A stretch of DNA of 64,000 bases from Mactromeris polynyma (taxonomy: Eukaryota; Mollusca; Bivalvia; Venerida; Mactridae): positions 7,317,722-7,381,721 of the forward strand of contig JASFXZ010000032.1 of assembly GCA_032209605.1 (NCBI GenBank). The letters are read 5' to 3'. The number at the start of each line of letters is the position of its first letter. The first letter of the stretch is position 1. This document shows positions 1 through 11,629 of this stretch, piece after piece. Made by a program: the position numbers and the translations under genes. The notes beneath the pieces were generated by a model. That model was not told the DNA's origin and did not search any database. It saw only the letters and a program-made list of their open reading frames with translations.

Positions 1-2
1 GA

Positions 3-1368
3 CCATCACCAACACCAACATCAGTACCAACATCAGAATCAACATCTGAACCAACCGCAGAACCAACATCAACACCAATAGCAGTACCAACATCAGGACA
101 AACATCCGAACCGACATCAACACCAACAGCAGTACCAACATCAACAGCAACATCAGCACCAACATCAGAACCAACATCAACACCAACAGCAGTACCAACA
201 TCAGAACCAAAATCAACAGCAACAGCAGTACCAACATCAGAACCAACATCGACACCAACATCAGAACCAATATCAACACGAACATCAGAACGAACATCAA
301 CACCAACAGCAGTACCAACATCAGAACCAACATCCGAACCGACATCAACACCAACAGCAGTACCAACATCAACAGCAACATCAACACCAACAGCAGTACC
401 AACATCAGAATCAACATCAGAACCAACATCAGAACTAACATCAACACCAACAGCAGTACCAACATCAACAGCAACATCAACACCAACATCAGTACCAACC
501 TCAACACCAACAGCAGTACCGACATCAGGACCATCACCAACACCAACATCAGTACCAACATCAGAACCAACATCCGAACCGACATCAACACCAACAGCAG
601 TACCAACATCAACAGCAACATCAACACCAACAGCAGTACCAACATCAGAATCAACATCAGAACCAACATCAGAACTAACATCAACACCAACAGCAGTACC
701 AACATCAGAACCAACATCAGCACCAACAGCAGTACCAACATCATATCCAACATCAGAACCAACATCTGAACCAACATCAGAACCAGCATCAACACCAACA
801 GCAGTACCAACATCAGCACGAACATCAGAATCAACATCAACACCAACAGCAGTACCGACATCAGGACCATCACCAACACCAACATCAGTACCAACATCAG
901 AATCAACATCTGAACCAACTTCAGAACCAACAACAACACCTACAGCAGTACCAACATCAACACCAACAGCAGTTCCAACATCAGCACGAACATTAGAACC
1001 AACATCAACACCAACAGCAGTACCGACATCAGGACCATCACCAACACCAACATCAGTACCAACATCAGAATCAACATCTGAACCAACATCAGAACCAACA
1101 ACAACACCTACAGCAGTACCAACATCAACACCAACAGCAGTTCCAACATCAGCACGAACATTAGAACCAACATCAACACCAACAGCAGTACCAACATCAG
1201 AACCAACATCAACACCAACATCAGAACCAACATCAACACCTGCAGCAGTACCAACATCAACACCAACAGCAGTTCCAACATCAGCACGAACATTAGAACC
1301 AACATCAACACCAACAGCAGTACCAACATCAGAACCAATATCAACACCAACATCAGAACCAACATCAA
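3..1368 (+). repeat. Coding minisatellite, 12-bp period (P-T-S/A-x repeat)
   Basis: The basic unit is 12 bp (cca aca tca gaa and variants), arranged in 36-bp and longer superunits. All length differences between superunits are multiples of 3, so the frame never breaks over 1.36 kb. This is what selection on coding sequence would leave, and what an unselected array would not. Copy number is likely variable between individuals. Confidence 0.9.
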
Positions 1369-1576
1369 CACCGTTTTCCTCCATAACTCCAATAGTGTCT
1401 AAATCGAGTTTTTTCACTAGGACATTTAGCGGGTCACCTAATACCAGAGAGCCAACAACAACAAGGCCAGAAACAACAAACTTCACATCTACCGTATTCT
1501 TGTCTTCTACTTCACCGACGGAACCTGAATGCATTCCACCGAAAGTAATTACTGGATCAATTATCGTCGTAGCTGA
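3..1576 (+). CDS. Mucin-like exon (5' end outside window) of a split secreted-type protein gene
   Basis: The frame starting at base 3 stays open without a stop to 1576, about 525 codons; I checked it line by line. Up to about 1368 it encodes a tetrapeptide repeat of the form P-T-(S/A)-x, where x is mostly E, T or V, with occasional R, L or G variants. Such dense Thr/Ser/Pro is the usual substrate for O-glycosylation, so a mucin-like extracellular domain is the likely role. A unique C-terminal part follows (about 69 codons), with motifs REPTTTRPETTNFTS and ECIPPKVITGSIIVVA. The exon ends in phase 2 at GA|GTGAGT. The 2537-3061 exon repeats this C-terminal part almost exactly. The start codon and any signal peptide lie upstream of the window. 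I do not recognise the protein family. Confidence 0.8.
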
Positions 1577-2536
1577 GTGAGTTATTTTTAGACAAATGTT
1601 TGATACATTAACATTATTTAATTGCTGTATAGTTATGCACAATGAATAAGTATTAACTGAATATTAAACATTTAAGTAGAACATTTTTTCAATTTTGTCT
1701 GTCTGATTAATTATTATGACAACATGTGTCCTGTAAACAATGCTTGGGAAATTGTTATTGAAGTTATATTTGAAAGACTTTCCCTAGTACATCCTAGTAA
1801 CAGTACATTTTATTGTGTTATATTACAGCAGGCAACACATTTATAGTTTTCAAAAGTGTTCATGCAAAATGATTAGCAATATAGTAATTACACCATTTCA
1901 CAATTACATGAAACGAGAATTACATCATTTTGAGGATAGAATATCAAAACATTGTACTAAATAGAATATGTAAAACAGAAATGTTTAGCACTCTTGTAAA
2001 TGAAGATTTGGAATAAGATTCTGCAGCATAAATGCAATAGGGAGTGCATGATTCCATTTCTTATACCTTAATAAATGTTTTTCTGTACTTTTTTAAACAC
2101 CCAAAATATTATTTATGTTGGAAAGTAGTCAGGCTTGTCATGAATAATTATTTAATTTATGCTAAAAAGACCAAAATAATTCTAAGATGTTTTGTGAATA
2201 GCTCTTAAGAAATATTTTAAACTTAAGTCAAATTTTGTCATATTTGAGAATTTTCTAGCAGATAAGAGAAATATTTTTATCTAAGATGCTTTGTGAATAC
2301 CGCCCCTGTTCACGGTCAATCTAACAACACTAAAGTTGTAGTTATTAGTGTGAATACGCACAATAATTTGTCATTTCTTATTTTTAGTCAATTTACATGA
2401 TTCATTTATGGTAGTCAAATATTAAGCGTACAGCCAACCCCTCTCAAAGACTATCTCCTTCATTTTTTCAGAACATTCCATTGGTCTTATTTTTGAGATT
2501 ACACTGTATTTAAATATTTACAAATTCTCATTACAG
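1577..2536 (+). other. Intron 1, largely mobile-element sequence
   Basis: The intron runs from donor GTGAGT at 1577 to acceptor TTACAG ending at 2536. Bases about 1600-1850 repeat at 5340-5600 and, inverted, around 3960-4205. Bases about 1857-2160 match 4275-4595. The stretch ending near 2307 carries a terminal motif (read on the minus strand GGGGCGGTATTCACAAAGC) also found at the outer ends of the inverted arms at 3164 and 8028. I see no transposase coding. Confidence 0.6.
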
Positions 2537-3061
2537 AGTTATGGACGACACCTGTGAAGTATCCACGAGATATCCATCTACAGAAGTAACCACCGTGTCA
2601 ACAGACCAAACAGCTTTTACAACGGACATTGTTACAGCAACAACAGCAGTACTAGAACCAACAAAAACAACAGCAGTACCAGAACCAACAACAACAACTG
2701 CAGAACCAACATCAACACCAACAGCAGTACCAACATCGACACCAACATCAGAACCGATATCAACACCAACATCAGAACCAACAACAACACCAACAGCAGT
2801 ACCAGAACCAACAACAACACCAACAGCAGTACCAGAACCAACATCAACACCAGATCCGTTTTCCTCCATAACGCCAATAGTGTCTAAATCGAGTATATTC
2901 ACAAGGACATCACGCGGGTCACCTAATCCTAGAGAGCCAACAACAACAAGGCCAGAAACAACAAACTTCACATCTACCGTATTCTTGTCTTCTACTTCAC
3001 CGACGGAACCTGAATGCATTCCACCGAAAGTAATTACTGGATCAATTATCGTCGTAGCTGA
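2537..3061 (+). CDS. Second mucin-like exon, paralog of the first
   Basis: The acceptor is CATTACAG|A and the donor GA|GTGAGT, so the exon is phase 2 on both sides and 525 bp long. It opens with VMDDTCEVST, continues through a Thr-rich segment, then a short P-E-P-T/P-T-S-x repeat (about 2641-2850). It ends with a C-terminal block nearly identical to that of exon 1 (KSSIFTRTSRGSPNPREPTT through ECIPPKVITGSIIVVA). The repeat tract here is about one sixth the length of exon 1's. The start VxDD...C and the end C-x-P-x(6)-G-xIxVxA match the 123-bp exons downstream, so this looks like the same module with a mucin insert. An internal ATG at 2541 is in frame but is not needed as a start. Confidence 0.8.
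2641..2850 (+). repeat. Short coding minisatellite (P-T/S/E/A/V)
   Basis: This is the same 12-bp coding repeat family as at 3-1368, with fewer units and more P-E-P-T variants. It stays in frame throughout. Confidence 0.8.
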
Positions 3062-3163
3062 GTGAGTTATTTTTAGACAAATGTGTCAATTACGACTCGT
3101 ATCTCTTAATCAATTTATAGTCATAAAAAAGAATTGGGCCTAAAATAAATAAATAAGTTCAGT

Positions 3164-3975
3164 TGGGGCGGTATTCACAAAGCATCTTAGATTTTTTTGT
3201 AAGAAATTTCGTAAACTTTAAGAAATTTCTTAGCTAGGAGTAAAATATGTTTTACTCGTAAGTACTATTCAAGAAGCCTCGTAGGAAATATCTTAGATAA
3301 AATATTATCCTAAGTTTGAGAAACATCTTACGTTACAATTTTGTCCCAAGAAGTTTCTCAACGTCGTTGCTTTGTAAAAGTGGAATTTCCCAATCTTAAA
3401 ATAGCAACGGAGGTAAACACAGCAGTACATACGAGACAATCTCTATCCAGAGTTGTCGTTCCTGCATATTTTAATTATACGCATTAAAGAACAATATACA
3501 AGAACAATTTGCATAGATGTACCATACATTACATGGTCTTGAAGCAGCATTTCACTTAATTTACTCAACATGTTGTTTAATTATGATATCATCAATTAAT
3601 TAATAACAAAATTGATAGCGATACTTCAATACTTGTGATAATTTGACATTAAATGAGATTTCCGGAGTCTGTGTTTCACACACTCTCAATTTTTAATTTA
3701 TCTATTTGTATAGCATTGTAATTCTATTCAGATTGTGAATAGAATGTCCATAATTAGTGTGTCATAGTCTCTTATAATTCTTATAGAAGAGTCTTGCGTG
3801 AGTATGTATGCATTGGTTTAATGACATATGGTGTTATATGCAATAATGAGACTTTAATAAAAGATATACATGTATATATATATAAACATACATTTAGGCA
3901 AGTACATGATGATCCATTTTAGAATGCACTTATCAATTACTTGGTTTTGTGTCAATGGCTTTTAATGTGTTGCAT
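3164..3975 (+). repeat. Inverted arm, copy 1 (~810 bp)
   Basis: It begins TTGGGGCGGTATTCACAAAG and matches the reverse complement of 7215-8028 and of 13020-13817 over almost its full length, with scattered substitutions and small indels. The outer end resembles a DNA-transposon terminal repeat. The superfamily is not established; no transposase was seen. Confidence 0.75.
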
Positions 3976-5711
3976 GCTGTAATATAACACAATAAAATGT
4001 ACTGTTACTCGGGTGTACTAGGGAAAGTCCTTCAAATATAACTTAAATAACAATTACTCATGCATTGTTTACAGGACACATGTTGTCTTAATACTTAATC
4101 AGACAGACAAAATTGAAACAATGTTCTACTTAAATGTTTAATATTCAGTTAATACTTATTAACTGTGCATAAATATGCAGCAATTAAATAATGTTAATGT
4201 ATCAAACTTGCTTTTTTTACTCATGTGTATAGTTTCAATTAAAGAGAATAATATTTACATCATCCCTAGCTGAGTAAGTGTTCATGCAAAATGATTTGCA
4301 ATATAATAATTACAGAATTGCACAATTACATGAAATGGATTAGAATTACATCATTTTCATGATAGAATATGAAAACATTGTACCAAATAGAATATGTAAA
4401 AGAGAAATGTTTAGCACTCTTGTAAATGAAAATTAGGGATAAAATTCTGCAGCATACATATAAAGCAGTAGGGAGTGCATGATTCATTTCATGTATCTAA
4501 ATAAATGTGTTTTCTGTACTTTTTAAACACCCAAAGTAATATTTATGTTTGAAAGTAGTCAGACTTGTCATGAATATTTATTTAATGTATACTAAAATGT
4601 AACTGAAGGGACATTTAATACACATACATACAGCTAATATGTGACTGAAGTGACTCACAAAGTTGTAATTGTAATATCACACAGCATCCACAGTGACACT
4701 TTCATGGTTGATGGTTGTGTAAATAAACAACCTTGCAACAAACACATATGAAAGTTTACTGTTATTAAATTCTTCAAGTGGTCAATATATTGCTGACATT
4801 ATAGTCTGGTACCTTGTACACTTATGTCCATCTCAAATACAATTGGGCATTTTTCATTATGATAACTATTCCTATTAGTTTTAAGTGATTATACAGAACA
4901 AATATAATATTGTTCATTTGCAAGTAAATGTGGAGAGCTTAAATAATAATACCATTTTAATATATGATATACATGTTGCATACTTTTGGTGTGGGTTATA
5001 AGAAGACTATAATACTTATGTTTGTGCAAAGATCTCCGGTACTAATAAAATCCAAAACAAATCAATCCAGGATCCACAGTTTTTATTCAGGTTACATACA
5101 ACAATAAATCATGAAATCATGACATACATGCTCTTCAACAACGTTTTTTTATAAGTTTATGTTTTTTTCCACAATAACTACCAAACTCTCATGTTAGTTA
5201 TCAGCAACCAGATGTTATGAGCTGATCAGCAAAGAATGACACTGTATTTTTCCATATGTGCTAACAAATTGCTGACAAAACTATATACATATTACACAAA
5301 CTTCAAGGTTTGAAACATTTTGTCTTTTAGTACACATCTTTGTTTGATACATTAACATTATTTAATTGCTGTATAGTTATGCACTGTTAATACGTATTAA
5401 CTGAATATTAAACATTTAAGTAGAACATTTTTTCAATTATGTCTGTCTGATTAATTATTAAGACAACATGTGTCCTGTAAACAATGCTTGGGAAATTGTT
5501 ATTAAAGTTACATTTGAAAGACTTTCCCTAGTACATCCTAGTAACAGTACATTCTATTGTGTTATATTACAGCAGGCAACACATTTATAGTTTACAAAAA
5601 GCCATTCAATTGACAGCAACACAAAACCAAGTAACTGATAAGTGCACTCTAAAATGGATCATCATGTACTTGCCTCAATGTATGTTTATATAATAATAAA
5701 AATATATAGAG

Positions 5712-6087
5712 ACCACAACTTCTGTCCATGTTTCATTGCGCAATTTTATTTATAAGAAGATCTAAAATTAGTCTATTTTTAAACCTTTTTGATATCAGTA
5801 ATTTTTTTTTTAAATGCGGAAGTATGGCGGGTCCTTTTGATAGGAGAAATTTGTATCATGAATCGCCAAATTTGGGTATTTATGCGGCTAATAATTTAAA
5901 TAATTTTACTAAAGGGGAATTGTCTTTGTAAGTAAGGGGAAAATATACTTTTTTCTTTGGGAGATCGGGTCCAATAACGGCCCAAAATTTGCCATAAAAA
6001 AAGGCTGGATATGTAAATGATTTAGTTCTCTTTTGAGTACCGTTACATATCGGCGTTGTCACTTGCTGGTGGATGAACAGTTTATTA
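5712..6087 (+). repeat. Intronic repeat block, copy 1 of 3
   Basis: The block starts CCACAACTTCTGTCCATG. It recurs at 10677-11050, and in a shortened form at 26578-26752. Its minus strand holds a 60-residue ORF (5880-6062) ending LVKLFKLLAA. That ORF has a similar sequence but is not intact in every copy, so I treat it as mobile-element residue and not as a gene. Confidence 0.6.
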
Positions 6088-6180
6088 CTGGTTGGTAACC
6101 CAGGACTACTGGTTAGGTCAATTAATCGTCGCCTTTAACTGACTTGCTGTCGAAAAACGACGTTAAACTCCAATCAAAGC
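6088..6180 (+). mobile_element. SINE-like conserved tail
   Basis: The stretch GGTTGGTAACCCAGGACTAC ... AACGACGTTAAACTCC occurs here and at 8588-8682, 11050-11143 and 26753-26845. The '(A)CGACGTTAAAC' ending resembles mollusc SINE tails known to me. No tRNA head is attached here. Confidence 0.45.
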
Positions 6181-6521
6181 GCTGAAAGCACTATAGTTGT
6201 TCGGTATTGAACGCTGGTTTTGTATTCACTACTTGCAGATTCACATAAAGTACGAATCATTATTGTTCATTTTTTAACCATTAAATTTAATTGCGAAGTA
6301 AAGATTTCTACCAGTATTGAATATGTTATGCAGTTGACGCTTAATGTTGAACTATATTTTTACCGATGTATTTACCTGTTATTCTTGCGCCACTTCTTAT
6401 CGTATTAAGGCGATACGACTGTCGAAAATTGCCATAGAACTAGTTTTTCTAACTCATACTAAAAAACGACAACAAATGTCCTTTATTCTTTGTTAATTTC
6501 ACAAATATGTATATTACAAAG

Positions 6522-6644
6522 GTTGATTGAAGACGATTGTGTGAGTACAACTGCTATAACGACAGTAAGCATCCCGCCGACCACTGAACCGTGTACCCCT
6601 TGTTGTGAAACCAGACGACATGGTATTGTTGTGATTAAAGCAGG
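6522..6644 (+). CDS. 123-bp Cys/Thr/Pro exon, copy a
   Basis: The acceptor is ATTACAAAG|G and the donor AGG|GTAAGT; the phase is 2 at both ends (1 nt + 40 codons + 2 nt). The product starts LIEDDCVSTTAITT, has the core EPCTPCCETRRHG and ends GIVVIKA. Four Cys (one near the start, then C-x2-CC) and a hydrophobic strand crossing the splice junction define the module. The family is unknown to me; an extracellular repeat module is inferred from the mucin context. Its amino-acid sequence is identical to copy f at 27190, with silent differences. Confidence 0.75.
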
Positions 6645-6665
6645 GTAAGTATTACTTTCAAACTA

Positions 6666-6844
6666 CAGTCGGACCTCCTTTATTCGAAAAACCTTCTATC
6701 CCAATACGTGGTATAAACCGAAATCAATATCAGGTCCCGATGTATATTCTTAGGCAGTTCGAATTGAAATGGGCTATTCAAAACCAAGTATCATTCGAAA
6801 TAAAAATTTTGACCCGATGATTTCGAATGAATGAGGTCCGACTG
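6666..6844 (+). mobile_element. Pogo/Tigger-like MITE
   Basis: Terminal inverted repeats CAGTCGGACCTCCTTTATTC / GAATGAGGTCCGACTG are flanked by TA on both sides. It is about 180 bp with no coding capacity. It lies 21 bp inside the intron after exon a and is carried along in every exon duplication. Confidence 0.8.
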
Positions 6845-6889
6845 TATATAACAAGTTTTATGAGTATGCCAGGTTGAACTTAGGAAGCA

Positions 6890-7205
6890 CACAGTGGGCG
6901 AGTGCATTCGGAAAACCTCGTCCAACTACGTCAAGTGCCTCGGCTGAACGTTAGGCACTACTTTCGGAAATACCATTCGAATGTCGAACGCTGGAGTGCT
7001 GATGAATGTAATATTTAAGCTATATGAAGACTGAAATATGTGAGTTTTTAACTAGAAATGACAACGATAATCCATCTCTTACATGAATTTATCGAAGTTA
7101 TTGAAATTATAAATCCGTTTTACGGGAACTATTTCTTGACCGCACAAAATGTTGAGTTTTGCTACATAGTGCTACTCCTTACACACACTAGAGGGTGATA
7201 TCCGA
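6890..7205 (+). repeat. Interspersed block Z, copy 1
   Basis: Block Z runs from about GTGCATTCGGAAAACCTCG to GAGGGTGATATCCGAGTAAC. Copies sit at 9390-9706, 10230-10545, 11855-12172, 12690-13009 and 27560-27905, plus an inverted, unlinked copy at 47805-48150. The unlinked copy shows that Z is itself mobile and was later amplified here with the exon. Confidence 0.65.
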
Positions 7206-7214
7206 GTAACACAT

Positions 7215-8028
7215 TTATAGTTTACAAAAAGCCATTCAATTGACAGCAACACAAAACCAAGTAACTGATAAGTGCACTCTAAAATGGATCATCATGTACT
7301 TGACTCAATGTATGTTTATATAATAATAAAAATATATAAATATATCTTTTATTAAAGTCTCATTCTTGCATATAACACAATATTTCATTTAAACAATGCC
7401 TACATACTCAGGCAAGACCCTTCTGTAAGAATTATAAGAGACTATGGCACACTAATTAAAGACATTCTATTCACAATCTGAATAGATTTACACTGCTATA
7501 GAAATAGTTAAATTAAAAATTGAGAGTGTGTGAGACACGGAAATCTCATTTAATGTCAAATTATCACAAGTATTGAAGTATCACTATCAATTTTGTTATT
7601 GATAACATATTGATGATATCATAATTTAACAACATGTTGAGTTGCTGTTTCAAGACCATGTTATGTATGGTACATCTATGCTAATTGTAAGTATCTTGTT
7701 CTTTCATGTATATAATTAAAACATGCAGGAACGACAACTCTGGATAGAGATTGTCATATATGTATATATTTACTTCCGTTACTATTTTAAGGTTGGGAAA
7801 TTCCACTTTTACATAGCAACGACGTTAAGAAATTTATTGGGACAAAATTGTAACGTAAGATATTTCTCAAACTTAGGATAATATTTTATCTAAGATATTT
7901 CCTACGAGGCTTCTTGAATAGTACTTACGAGTAAAAAATATTTTACTCCTAGGTAAGAAATTTCTTAAAGTTTACGAAATTTCTTACAAAAAAATCTAAG
8001 ATGCTTTGTGAATACCGCCCCAACTGAA
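7215..8028 (-). repeat. Inverted arm, copy 2
   Basis: This is the reverse complement of 3164-3975, ending ACCGCCCCAACTGAAC. With copy 1 it brackets exon a in a 4.9-kb inverted-repeat structure. Confidence 0.75.
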
Positions 8029-8327
8029 CTATTACAGGAAGAAAGATGTTTTTTTTCAATCAGCAAATGCATTGAATATTTTTACTTCATGTATAAAATC
8101 TGACCGCTTTAAATCATCTGGGATATATAAAGTACATGTATGCTAAAACGGCACAATGCAAAGATTATGTTTTCTATGTTTTAACAAATATATACATTGT
8201 AATTACGTTTTACAAAACGTTTCAAAATAATGCATAATCTTGGCCAATTGACTTTGTCACAGACATTCAGACACAATACTTCGCATAAATAATAAGCCTA
8301 ATGCCTGATTAAATAATACAACTCCAA

Positions 8328-8568
8328 ATGAGCGCCGCTGTACGATTTCCAACCTCTTCTTTAAGTGGCGTCATTTCCAGAAAACGCCACGTGTGACGTC
8401 ACCATGATACTGACAGTAAGCAATATTTGTACCATATGGCAATGAAAATGGAGTGACCACATGAAGAAATTATTGTTACCTGCTTGCAAATAGTGTCATC
8501 ACATGTTGCGTTTTTTTTTAGATTACGTCACTTACAGACGTGGTTGTAAATCCCATAGCAACGCTCAT
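8328..8568. mobile_element. Palindromic 241-bp MITE, copy 1 (empty site)
   Basis: It begins ATGAGCGCCGCTGTACGATT and ends with the near reverse complement (GCAACGCTCAT); the long terminal inverted repeats contain paired TGACGTCA motifs. The TTAA at 8361-8364 is the uninterrupted equivalent of the site occupied by the 3.37-kb transposon in copy 2. Confidence 0.8.
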
Positions 8569-9019
8569 TTATAAACTTGGCAAAATATAGTTGGTAACCC
8601 AGGACTACTGGTTAGGTCAATTAATCGTCGCCTTTAACTGACTTGCTGTCGAAAAACGACGTTAAACTCCAATCAAAGCGCTGAAAGCACTGTAGTTGTT
8701 CGGTATTGAACGCTGGTTTTGTATTCACTACTTGCAGATTCACATAAAGTACGAATCATTATTGTTCATTTTTTAAACATTAAATTTAATTGCGAAGTAA
8801 AGATTTCTACCAGTATTGAATATGTTATGCAGTTGACGCTTAATGTTGAACTATATTTTAACCGATGTATTTTCCTGTTATTCTTGCGCCACTTATCGTA
8901 TTAAGGCGATACGACTGTCGAAAATTGCCATAGAACTAGTTTTTCTAACTCATACTAAAAAACGACAACAAATGTCCTTTATTCTTTTTGTTAATTTCAC
9001 AAATATGTATATTACAAAG

Positions 9020-9142
9020 GTTGATTGAAGACGATTGTGTGCGTACAACTGCTATAACGACAGTAAGCATCCCGCCGACCACTAAACCGTGTACCCCTTG
9101 TTGTGAAACCAGACGACTTGGTAGTGTTGTGATTAAAGCAGG
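9020..9142 (+). CDS. 123-bp Cys/Thr/Pro exon, copy b
   Basis: The acceptor is TTACAAAG|G and the donor AGG|GTAAGT, phase 2-2, 41 codons in total. The product reads LIEDDCVRTTAITT ... KPCTPCCETRRLGSVVIKA. It shares the L-G-S substitution with copy d, its partner 2,466 bp downstream. All four Cys are kept. Confidence 0.75.
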
Positions 9143-9163
9143 GTAAGTATTACTTTCAAACTA

Positions 9164-9342
9164 CAGTCGGACCTCCTTTATTCGAAAAACCTTCTATCCC
9201 AATACGTGGTATAATCCGAAATCAATATCAGGTCCCGATGTATATTCTTAGGCAGTTCGAATTGAAATGGGCTATTCAAAACCAAGTATCATTCGAAATA
9301 AAAAATGTGACCCGATGATTTCGAATGAATGAGGTCCGACTG
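9164..9342 (+). mobile_element. Pogo/Tigger-like MITE
   Basis: Same family as 6666-6844 (CAGTCGGACC ... GGTCCGACTG) with TA flanks, 21 bp after the donor of exon b. Confidence 0.8.
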
Positions 9343-9855
9343 TAAATAACAAGTTTTATGAGTATGCCAGGTTGAACTTAGGAGGCACACAGTGGGCGAG
9401 TGCATTCGGAAAACCTCGTCTTACTACGTCAAGTGCCTCGGCTGTACGTTATGCACTACTTTCGGAAATACCATTCGAATGTCGAACGCTGGAGTGCTGA
9501 TGAATGTAATATTTAAGCTATATGAAGACTGAAATATGTGAGTTTTTAACTAGAAATGACAACGATAATCCATCTCTTACATGAATTTATCGAAGTTATT
9601 GAAATTATAAATCCGTTTTACGGGAACTATTTCTTGACCGCACAAAATGTTGAGTTTTGCTACATAGTGCTACTCCTTACACACACTAGAGGGTGTTATC
9701 CGAGTAACACATTTATAGTTTACAAAAAGCCATTCAATTGACAGCAACACAAAACCAAGTAACTGATAAGTGCACTCTAAAATGGATCATCATGTACTTG
9801 CCTCAATGTATGTTTATATAATAATAAAAATATATAAATATATCTTTTATTAAAG

Positions 9856-9978
9856 TCTCTTTGAAGACGATTGTGTGCGTACAACTACTATAACGACAGT
9901 AAGCATCCCGCCGACCACTGAGCCGTGTACCCCTTGTTGTGGAACCAGACGACATGGTATTGTTGTGATTAAAGCAGG
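9856..9978 (+). CDS. 123-bp exon, copy c, with a different 3' splice site
   Basis: The exon body matches copy a, but the upstream intron is a different sequence: the join is at the end of an inverted-arm fragment. There TATCTTTTATTAAAG|T supplies a new AG with a pyrimidine-rich tract. Using it gives exactly 123 bp, phase 2, and product LFEDDCVRTTTITT ... EPCTPCCGTRRHGIVVIKA (I-to-F at residue 2, E-to-G after the Cys pair). Frame and length conservation argue that this acceptor can function. If it cannot, the exon is dead. Confidence 0.6.
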
Positions 9979-9999
9979 GTAAGTATTACTTTCAAACTA

Positions 10000-10178
10000 C
10001 AGTCGGACCTCGTTTATTCGAAAAACCTTCTATCCCAATACGTGGTATAATCCGAAATCAATATCAGGACCTGATGTATATTCTTAGGCAGTTCGAATTG
10101 AAATGGGCTATTCAAAACCAAGTATCATTCGAAATAAAAAATTTGACCCGATGATTTCGAATGAATGAGGTCCGACTG
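10000..10178 (+). mobile_element. Pogo/Tigger-like MITE
   Basis: Same family, TA-flanked, 21 bp after the donor of exon c. Confidence 0.8.
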
Positions 10179-10676
10179 TATATAACAAGTTTTATGAGTA
10201 TGCCAGGTTGAACTTAGGAGGCACACAGTGGGCGAGTGCATTCGGAAAACCTCGTCCAACTACGTCAAGTGCATCGGCTGTACGTTAGGCATTACTTTCG
10301 GAAATACCATTCGAATGTCGAACGCTGGAGTGCTAATGAATGTAATATTTAAGCTATATGAAGACTGAAATAGGTGAGTTTTTAACTAGAAATGACAACG
10401 ATAATCCATCTCTTACATGAATTTATCGAAGTTATTGAAATTATAAATCCGTTTTACGGGAACTATTTCTTGACCGCACAAAATGTTGAGTTTTGCTACA
10501 TAGTGCTACTCCTTACACACACTAGAGGGTGATATCCGAGTAACACATTTATAGTTTACAAAAAGCCATTCAATTGACAGCAACACAAAACCAAGTAACT
10601 GATAAGTGCACTCTAAAATGGATCATCATGTACTTGCCTCAATGTATGTTTATATAATAATAAAAATATATAGAGA

Positions 10677-11050
10677 ACCACAACTTCTGTCCATGTTTCA
10701 TTGCGCAATTTTATTTATAAGAAGATATAAAATTAGTCTATTTTTAAACCTTTTTGATATCAGTAATTTTTTTTTAAATGCGGAAGTATGGCGGGTCCTT
10801 TTGATAGGGGAAATTTGTATCATGAATCGCCAAATTTGGGTATTTATGAGGCTAATAATTTAAATAATTTTACTAAAGGGGAATTGTCTTTGTAAGTAAG
10901 GGGAAAATATACTTTTTTCTTTGGGAGATCGGGTCCAATATCGGCCCAAAATTTGCCATAAAAAAGGCTGGATATGTAAATGATTTAGTTTTCTTTTGAG
11001 TACCGTTACATATCGGCGTTGTCACTTGCTGGTGGATGAACAGTTTATTA
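10677..11050 (+). repeat. Intronic repeat block, copy 2 of 3
   Basis: Near-identical copy of 5712-6087, inside the first 2,466-bp unit. Confidence 0.65.
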
Positions 11051-11485
11051 CTGGTTGGTAACCCAGGACTACTGGTTAGGTCAATTAATCGTCGCCTTTA
11101 ACTGACTTGCTGTCGAAAAACGACGTTAAACTCCAATCAAAGCGCTGAAAGCACTGTAGTTGTTCGGTATTGAACGCTGGTTTTGTATTCACTACTTGCA
11201 GATTCACATAAAGTACGAATCATTATTGTTCATTTTTAACCATTAAATTTAATTGCGAAGTAAAGATTTCTACCAGTATTGAATATGTTATGCAGTTGAC
11301 GCTTAATGTTGAACTATATTTTTACCGATGTATTTACCTGTTATTCTTGCGCCACTTCTTATCGTATTAAGGCGATACGACTGTCGAAAATTGCCATAGA
11401 ACTAGTTTTTCTAACTCATACTAAAAAACGACAACAAATGTCCTTTATTCTTTTTGTTAATTTCACAAATATGTTTATTACAAAG

Positions 11486-11608
11486 GTTGATTGAAGACGA
11501 TTGTGTGCGTACAACTGCTATAACGACAGAAAGCATCCCGCCGACCACTAAACCGAGTACCCCTTGTTGTGAAACCAGACGACTTGGTAGTGTTGTGATT
11601 AAAGCAGG
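11486..11608 (+). CDS. 123-bp exon, copy d, lacking one conserved Cys
   Basis: The acceptor is TTACAAAG|G and the donor AGG|GTAAGT, phase 2-2. The product is LIEDDCVRTTAITT ... ESIPPTTKPSTPCCETRRLG SVVIKA. The Cys before TPCC is Ser here (agt for tgt) and a Val is Glu, so one potential disulfide partner is missing. It is otherwise intact and duplicated from the same ancestor as copy b. Confidence 0.7.
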
Positions 11609-11629
11609 GTAAGTATTACTTTCAAACTA

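Larger units (their letters stand above)
3062..6521 (+). other. Intron 2, nested mobile-element debris
   Basis: The intron starts GTGAGTTATTTTT, identical for about 20 bp to intron 1's start. It contains an inverted arm (3164-3975), fragments of the element also seen in intron 1 (3976-4600), an unassigned AT-rich stretch (4600-5340), another copy at 5340-5711, the block at 5712-6087 and a SINE-like piece at 6088-6180. ORFs here are short, and repeat wherever the blocks repeat. I see no supported gene. Confidence 0.55.

Noticed and set aside
1108..1392. Minus-strand Leu/Val/Met-rich ORF
   Set aside because: Mirror of the coding P-T-S-x repeat; the plus frame is the one that continues into unique sequence with a donor site.
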